Shown: positions 14,003-16,653 of the stretch, one piece after another | Layout of the letters: each line of letters opens with the position of its first letter | How positions within the stretch are numbered: position 1 is the first letter of the stretch | Source: JANQPA01 sp964628385 | Lineage (GTDB): Bacteria; Bacteroidota; Bacteroidia; Chitinophagales; Saprospiraceae | Direction of reading: 5' to 3' | NCBI GenBank assembly: GCA_964628385.1 | Contig: CAZVOD010000093.1 | Span: forward strand, 1 to 16,653 | DNA: 16,653 bases | Program-made: the position numbers and the translations under genes | Notes under the pieces: generated by a model | Databases searched by the model: none | Told to the model about the DNA's origin: nothing | The model's input: the letters and a program-made list of their open reading frames with translations, nothing else

Positions 14003-14713
14003 TTATTTCTGATTGATCAAATTTACGATATGACAAGCGGCGATACCCGCCGTTTCAGTTCTCAGCCTACTCTCTCCCAGGCTGACGCCGATAAAATCAT
14101 TAGAAAGGGCCAGTTCAATTTCTTCGGGAGAAAAGTCTCCTTCCGGGCCGATTAAGATGGCAACATCCTGCCCGGCCGGATAGTTGTTGATCAAGTGCCC
14201 TTTAACGTCCTGACCAAGAAACGCAATAAAGTTGTGTTGTGGTAGTGTTTTGCAGTTTTTAATAAAATCGTTAAAAGAACTTAACGCATTGAGCTGAGGC
14301 AGGTAAGACTTCAGCGACTGCTTCATGGCAGCGATCAATATCTTTTGCATCCGATCCATTCTCAGGGTCTTTCTTTCAGAATGCTGACAGATAAGTGGCG
14401 TAATTTCACTGATGCCTATCTCGGTGGCTTTTTCCAAAAACCACTCAAAGCGATTGATATTTTTGGTCAATGCAATACCTATGTGAACGTGCTCCTGCAG
14501 CTGCCGGGGTAAAATAGTAGTCTGAATGATCCTACCCTGACAAGCCTTTTTGCCGGCTTTCTCGATACGAACCTGGTAAGAGTGGCCTTTTCCATCAATA
14601 ACATAAATCTCATCACCGGGCTTCTTGCGTAAGACCTGTACGGCATGACGAGCCTCTTCATCGGGTAAAAATACTTGATCGTCGACAATATCTGTGGCGT
14701 AAAATAAATTCAT
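14003..14713 (-). CDS. rsmE: 16S rRNA (uracil(1498)-N(3))-methyltransferase
   Basis: This 236-residue SPOUT methyltransferase modifies U1498 of 16S rRNA using S-adenosylmethionine. The N-terminal 70 residues form the PUA-like RNA-binding part (HAVQVLRKKPGDEIYVIDGKG). The middle has KATEIGISEITPL (95-107), and the C-terminal trefoil knot shows ILIGPEGDFSPEE (186-198) and SLGESRLRTETA (211-222), the SAM-binding motifs. The length is typical. The start is the ATG at 14713. It heads a two-gene minus-strand unit with the DUF4159 gene and is divergent from rseP across 417 bp. Confidence 0.95.
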   Translation of the reverse strand: MNLFYATDIVDDQVFLPDEEARHAVQVLRKKPGDEIYVIDGKGHSYQVRIEKAGKKACQGRIIQTTILPRQLQEHVHIGIALTKNINRFEWFLEKATEIGISEITPLICQHSERKTLRMDRMQKILIAAMKQSLKSYLPQLNALSSFNDFIKNCKTLPQHNFIAFLGQDVKGHLINNYPAGQDVAILIGPEGDFSPEEIELALSNDFIGVSLGESRLRTETAGIAACHIVNLINQK

Positions 14714-15130
14714 TGCAAATTAATGTGATAGACTTATTTGAAGGGTGCCAAAATAGTTAACGGGATGTCATAATAAAATAATTTTGAGGAAGTTTACAAT
14801 ATTGTCGGTAATTGAAAGAAATTTTGGAATCATCTTAGTTTTATTTCCCTTACCTTTGAATGCCGTTTACAACATTCAGATTCAATAACCTGTTTGAAAT
14901 AATATGAATAACTGAAAAAGGAAAAGGATGGTTGTGTTGAAAGGGTCAAACCATTTGCTTTTTGAAAATTAACCATTCCATTATATAGAAAACCCAAGTT
15001 TCGATTTGCTGATGGATAAAAAAAATTAGCGTGATTAGGCCATGATAAAGAGCGTAAAGCTGATTTTACCTTTTATCTGTTTGTAAGCATACATCGAAGC
15101 TTGAATTAAGTAAAATAAGATATACTCAAG
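14714..15130. other. Divergent spacer between rsmE and rseP
   Basis: This 417-bp AT-rich spacer holds no gene I can support. It contains an exact -7 match on the plus strand at 14851-14858, a 6-bp inverted repeat ATGGTT/AACCAT (14928-14933, 14949-14954) and two 14-codon mini-ORFs (14928-14972, 15042-15086) that I do not call. Confidence 0.5.
14851..14858 (+). promoter_or_regulatory. Candidate promoter upstream of rseP
   Basis: TACCTTTG is an exact TAnnTTTG match, with TTTTG at 14822-14826 about 24 bp upstream (slightly long). It would give rseP a leader of about 265 nt, or drive a small RNA in the spacer. Confidence 0.45.
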
Positions 15131-16471
15131 ATGTTGGAGTTTTTAATCAAGGCTGCTCAATTAATGCTCAGTTTATCCATTCTGGTTGTTTTGCACGAAT
15201 TGGGCCACTTCATTCCCGCCAGACTTTTTAAAACACGCGTTGAAAAATTTTACCTGTTTTTTGATGCAGGATTTTCATTATTTAAGTACAAAAGAGGAGA
15301 TACAGAATACGGTATTGGATGGCTTCCATTGGGTGGTTATGTAAAGATATCCGGTATGATTGACGAAAGCTTTGATACAGAGCAGATGCAATCTGAGCCT
15401 CAGCCCTACGAATTCCGATCTAAGCCGGCCTGGCAGCGTCTCATCATTATGCTGGGTGGTGTGACGGTCAATTTTTTGCTTGGCTTTTTCATCTATGCCA
15501 TGATCCTATGGGCCTACGGAGAAGAATATATACCTACCAAAAACCTTACTAACGGGATTTATGTAGATTCCCTGGGTACGGAAGTAGGTCTTCAGGATGG
15601 TGACAAGCTGCTAAAAATCGGTGACAGAGCGTTTGATATCTTTCAGCCCGGTCTTCTCAATTCCGCCATCTTACTGGATGGCGTACGCGACCTGACTGTG
15701 GAGCGGGACCACCGTACCGTAAGTATTACAGTACCCGAAGAAGCAGCTGAAGGCTTGGATGGAAGGAAGTTGCCTGTTTTTGACCTTCGCATGCCATTTG
15801 TCATTAAAGATTTCCCTAAAAACTCAGCGGCCAAAGAAGCCGGCATGGAAATCGGCGACCGGGTCATTGGGGTGAATGGTAACCCTACTCCATTTTTCAA
15901 TGATTTTCAGGACAAGGCCACCAAAAATAAATCTGAGATGATTACCATCTCTGCCGTAAGGAACGAATCAGACACTATGAATTTTTCTGTAAAGGTATCT
16001 GATAAAGGCATTATAGGTGTACAAGCTTATCCTGCTACTCACTTTTATGGTTCCGAGCGCATCAATTATACCCTATTAGAAGCTTTACCCGCTGGTGTAC
16101 AAAAAGGATGGAATATCCTGGTACTCAATGTACAGGCTCTTGGTAAAATCGTAACCGGTAAGCTTTCTGCCTCCAATAACCTAGGTGGTTTTGGTTCTAT
16201 AGGAAATATGTTTGAAGCCAGCTGGAACTGGGAACGCTTCTGGTTTATGACAGCTGCTCTGTCACTTATTCTGGCCTTTATGAACCTGCTACCCATCCCG
16301 GCCCTGGACGGTGGCCATGTGATGTTTTTACTCTACGAAATGATAAGCGGTAGAAAACCTAGTGATAAGTTCCTGGAATATGCGACTATGGTCGGATTTG
16401 TTATCGTTATCTCTTTGGTACTCTACGCTAATGGCTTGGATATCTGGCGAGCCATTACAGGGAAATTTTAA
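15131..16471 (+). CDS. rseP: RIP metalloprotease RseP (site-2 protease)
   Basis: This 446-residue intramembrane zinc protease cleaves membrane-anchored substrates such as anti-sigma factors and remnant signal peptides. The zinc site HELGH (22-26) lies in the first membrane helix, and the third ligand Asp393 is in NLLPIPALDGGH (385-396). GWLPLGGYVK (63-72) is a family motif. A helix at about 104-127 is followed by a periplasmic region with two PDZ domains (about 128-205 and 215-295; the second contains NSAAKEAGMEIGDRVIGVNG). Two C-terminal helices are at about 371-388 and 417-434. The length is right for the tandem-PDZ type. It is followed by a hairpin and a tRNA-Leu gene. No anti-sigma factor gene is visible nearby. 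Confidence 0.96.
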   Translation: MLEFLIKAAQLMLSLSILVVLHELGHFIPARLFKTRVEKFYLFFDAGFSLFKYKRGDTEYGIGWLPLGGYVKISGMIDESFDTEQMQSEPQPYEFRSKPAWQRLIIMLGGVTVNFLLGFFIYAMILWAYGEEYIPTKNLTNGIYVDSLGTEVGLQDGDKLLKIGDRAFDIFQPGLLNSAILLDGVRDLTVERDHRTVSITVPEEAAEGLDGRKLPVFDLRMPFVIKDFPKNSAAKEAGMEIGDRVIGVNGNPTPFFNDFQDKATKNKSEMITISAVRNESDTMNFSVKVSDKGIIGVQAYPATHFYGSERINYTLLEALPAGVQKGWNILVLNVQALGKIVTGKLSASNNLGGFGSIGNMFEASWNWERFWFMTAALSLILAFMNLLPIPALDGGHVMFLLYEMISGRKPSDKFLEYATMVGFVIVISLVLYANGLDIWRAITGKF

Positions 16472-16476
16472 AAGGC

Positions 16477-16542
16477 AAATGGGCCATAAGCAATACTGCA
16501 ATTAGAGGTTTGTATGAAAAAAATACTTCTTATAGCCCATTT
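16477..16542 (+). terminator. Hairpin after rseP
   Basis: AAATGGGC-c-ATAAG (16477-16490) pairs with CTTAT-a-GCCCATTT (16529-16542), 13 pairs with one mismatch, around a 38-nt loop, beginning 5 bp after the rseP stop. The arm ends in TTTTA. It probably ends the rseP transcript before the tRNA gene, though the loop is long for an intrinsic terminator. Confidence 0.5.
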
Positions 16543-16558
16543 TACCCGTTACTTTTTA

Positions 16559-16566
16559 TATCTTTG
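16559..16566 (+). promoter_or_regulatory. Candidate tRNA-Leu promoter (-7 element)
   Basis: TATCTTTG is an exact match to TAnnTTTG, 33 bp before the mature 5' end of the tRNA, giving a short 5' leader. The -33 region is only a T-rich stretch. Confidence 0.5.
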
Positions 16567-16598
16567 CCAAGCCTTTGAAAAAAGGTCTCAACAACGCT

Positions 16599-16653
16599 GC
16601 CGAAGTGGCGGAACTGGTAGACGCGCTGGATTCAAAATCCAGTGTTGGCAACA
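16599..16653 (+). tRNA. tRNA-Leu (anticodon CAA), 5' part only
   Basis: The acceptor 5' strand GCCGAAG starts at 16599, followed by a D arm with GCGGAACTGGTAGACGCGC. The anticodon stem CTGGA/TCCAG encloses the loop TTCAAAA, so the anticodon is CAA (16633-16635). After the stem begins a long variable arm (GTTGGCAAC), which marks a class II tRNA such as leucine. The T arm and 3' acceptor strand lie beyond the window end. It reads UUG codons. Confidence 0.95.

Noticed and set aside
14722..14752. Minus-strand TTGGCACC upstream of rsmE as a sigma-54 promoter
   Set aside because: The -24 half is good, but the -12 half reads AAAT instead of TTGC at the required spacing.
14928..14972. 14-codon ORF preceded by a purine-rich AAGGAAAAGG
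   Set aside because: It has no repeated amino-acid codons and no terminator partner, so a leader-peptide role is not supported.
15042..15086. 14-codon ORF starting MIKSVK before rseP
   Set aside because: It is too short to judge, resembles a signal-peptide start by chance, and has no supporting signals.

Overview
The window looks chromosomal and comes from a member of the Bacteroidota, probably a Cytophagia- or Saprospiria-like lineage (the phylum is well supported, the class is a guess). The evidence is the recurring TAnnTTTG -7 promoter elements, the general lack of Shine-Dalgarno sequences, a DUF4159 gene next to rsmE, a surE / small membrane protein / lpxB cluster, and the overall protein style. 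No phage, transposase, CRISPR or defence genes were seen.

Region 1 (51-6823, minus strand) is a complete tryptophan operon in the order trpE-trpG-trpD-trpC-trpF-trpB-trpA, with 4-nt and 1-nt start/stop overlaps and short gaps. It encodes every step from chorismate to tryptophan. Upstream of trpE is an unannotated classical attenuator. A 20-codon leader ORF has three consecutive Trp codons. Its distal part forms a small hairpin and can alternatively pair, over 8 perfect bases, with the apex of a strong terminator that lies just before trpE. This is the best regulatory find in the window.

Region 2 (6884-9000, minus strand) has holA (DNA polymerase III delta) and hemH (ferrochelatase with a Cys-rich segment), separated by two tandem inverted repeats. 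A 13-bp inverted repeat lies in front of hemH. Region 3 (9274-11731, plus strand) has surE, a small three-helix membrane protein and lpxB (lipid A disaccharide synthase), with a nested-palindrome spacer after surE.

Region 4 (11732-13300) is gene-poor. It holds a pair of GC-rich palindromic repeats, a good sigma-54-like promoter with a dyad upstream of it, a 60-aa single-helix membrane protein, a 71-aa PspC-like protein and several long hairpins. Region 5 (13319-14713, minus strand) is rsmE followed by a secreted DUF4159 protein. After a 417-bp divergent spacer, region 6 (15131-16653, plus strand) has the site-2 protease rseP and the 5' part of a tRNA-Leu(CAA) cut off by the window end.

Most of the window is conserved housekeeping metabolism: tryptophan, haem, lipid A, DNA replication, rRNA modification and envelope proteolysis. 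The novelty lies in the regulatory and structured noncoding DNA, chiefly the trp attenuator, the sigma-54-like leader region and the intergenic hairpins.
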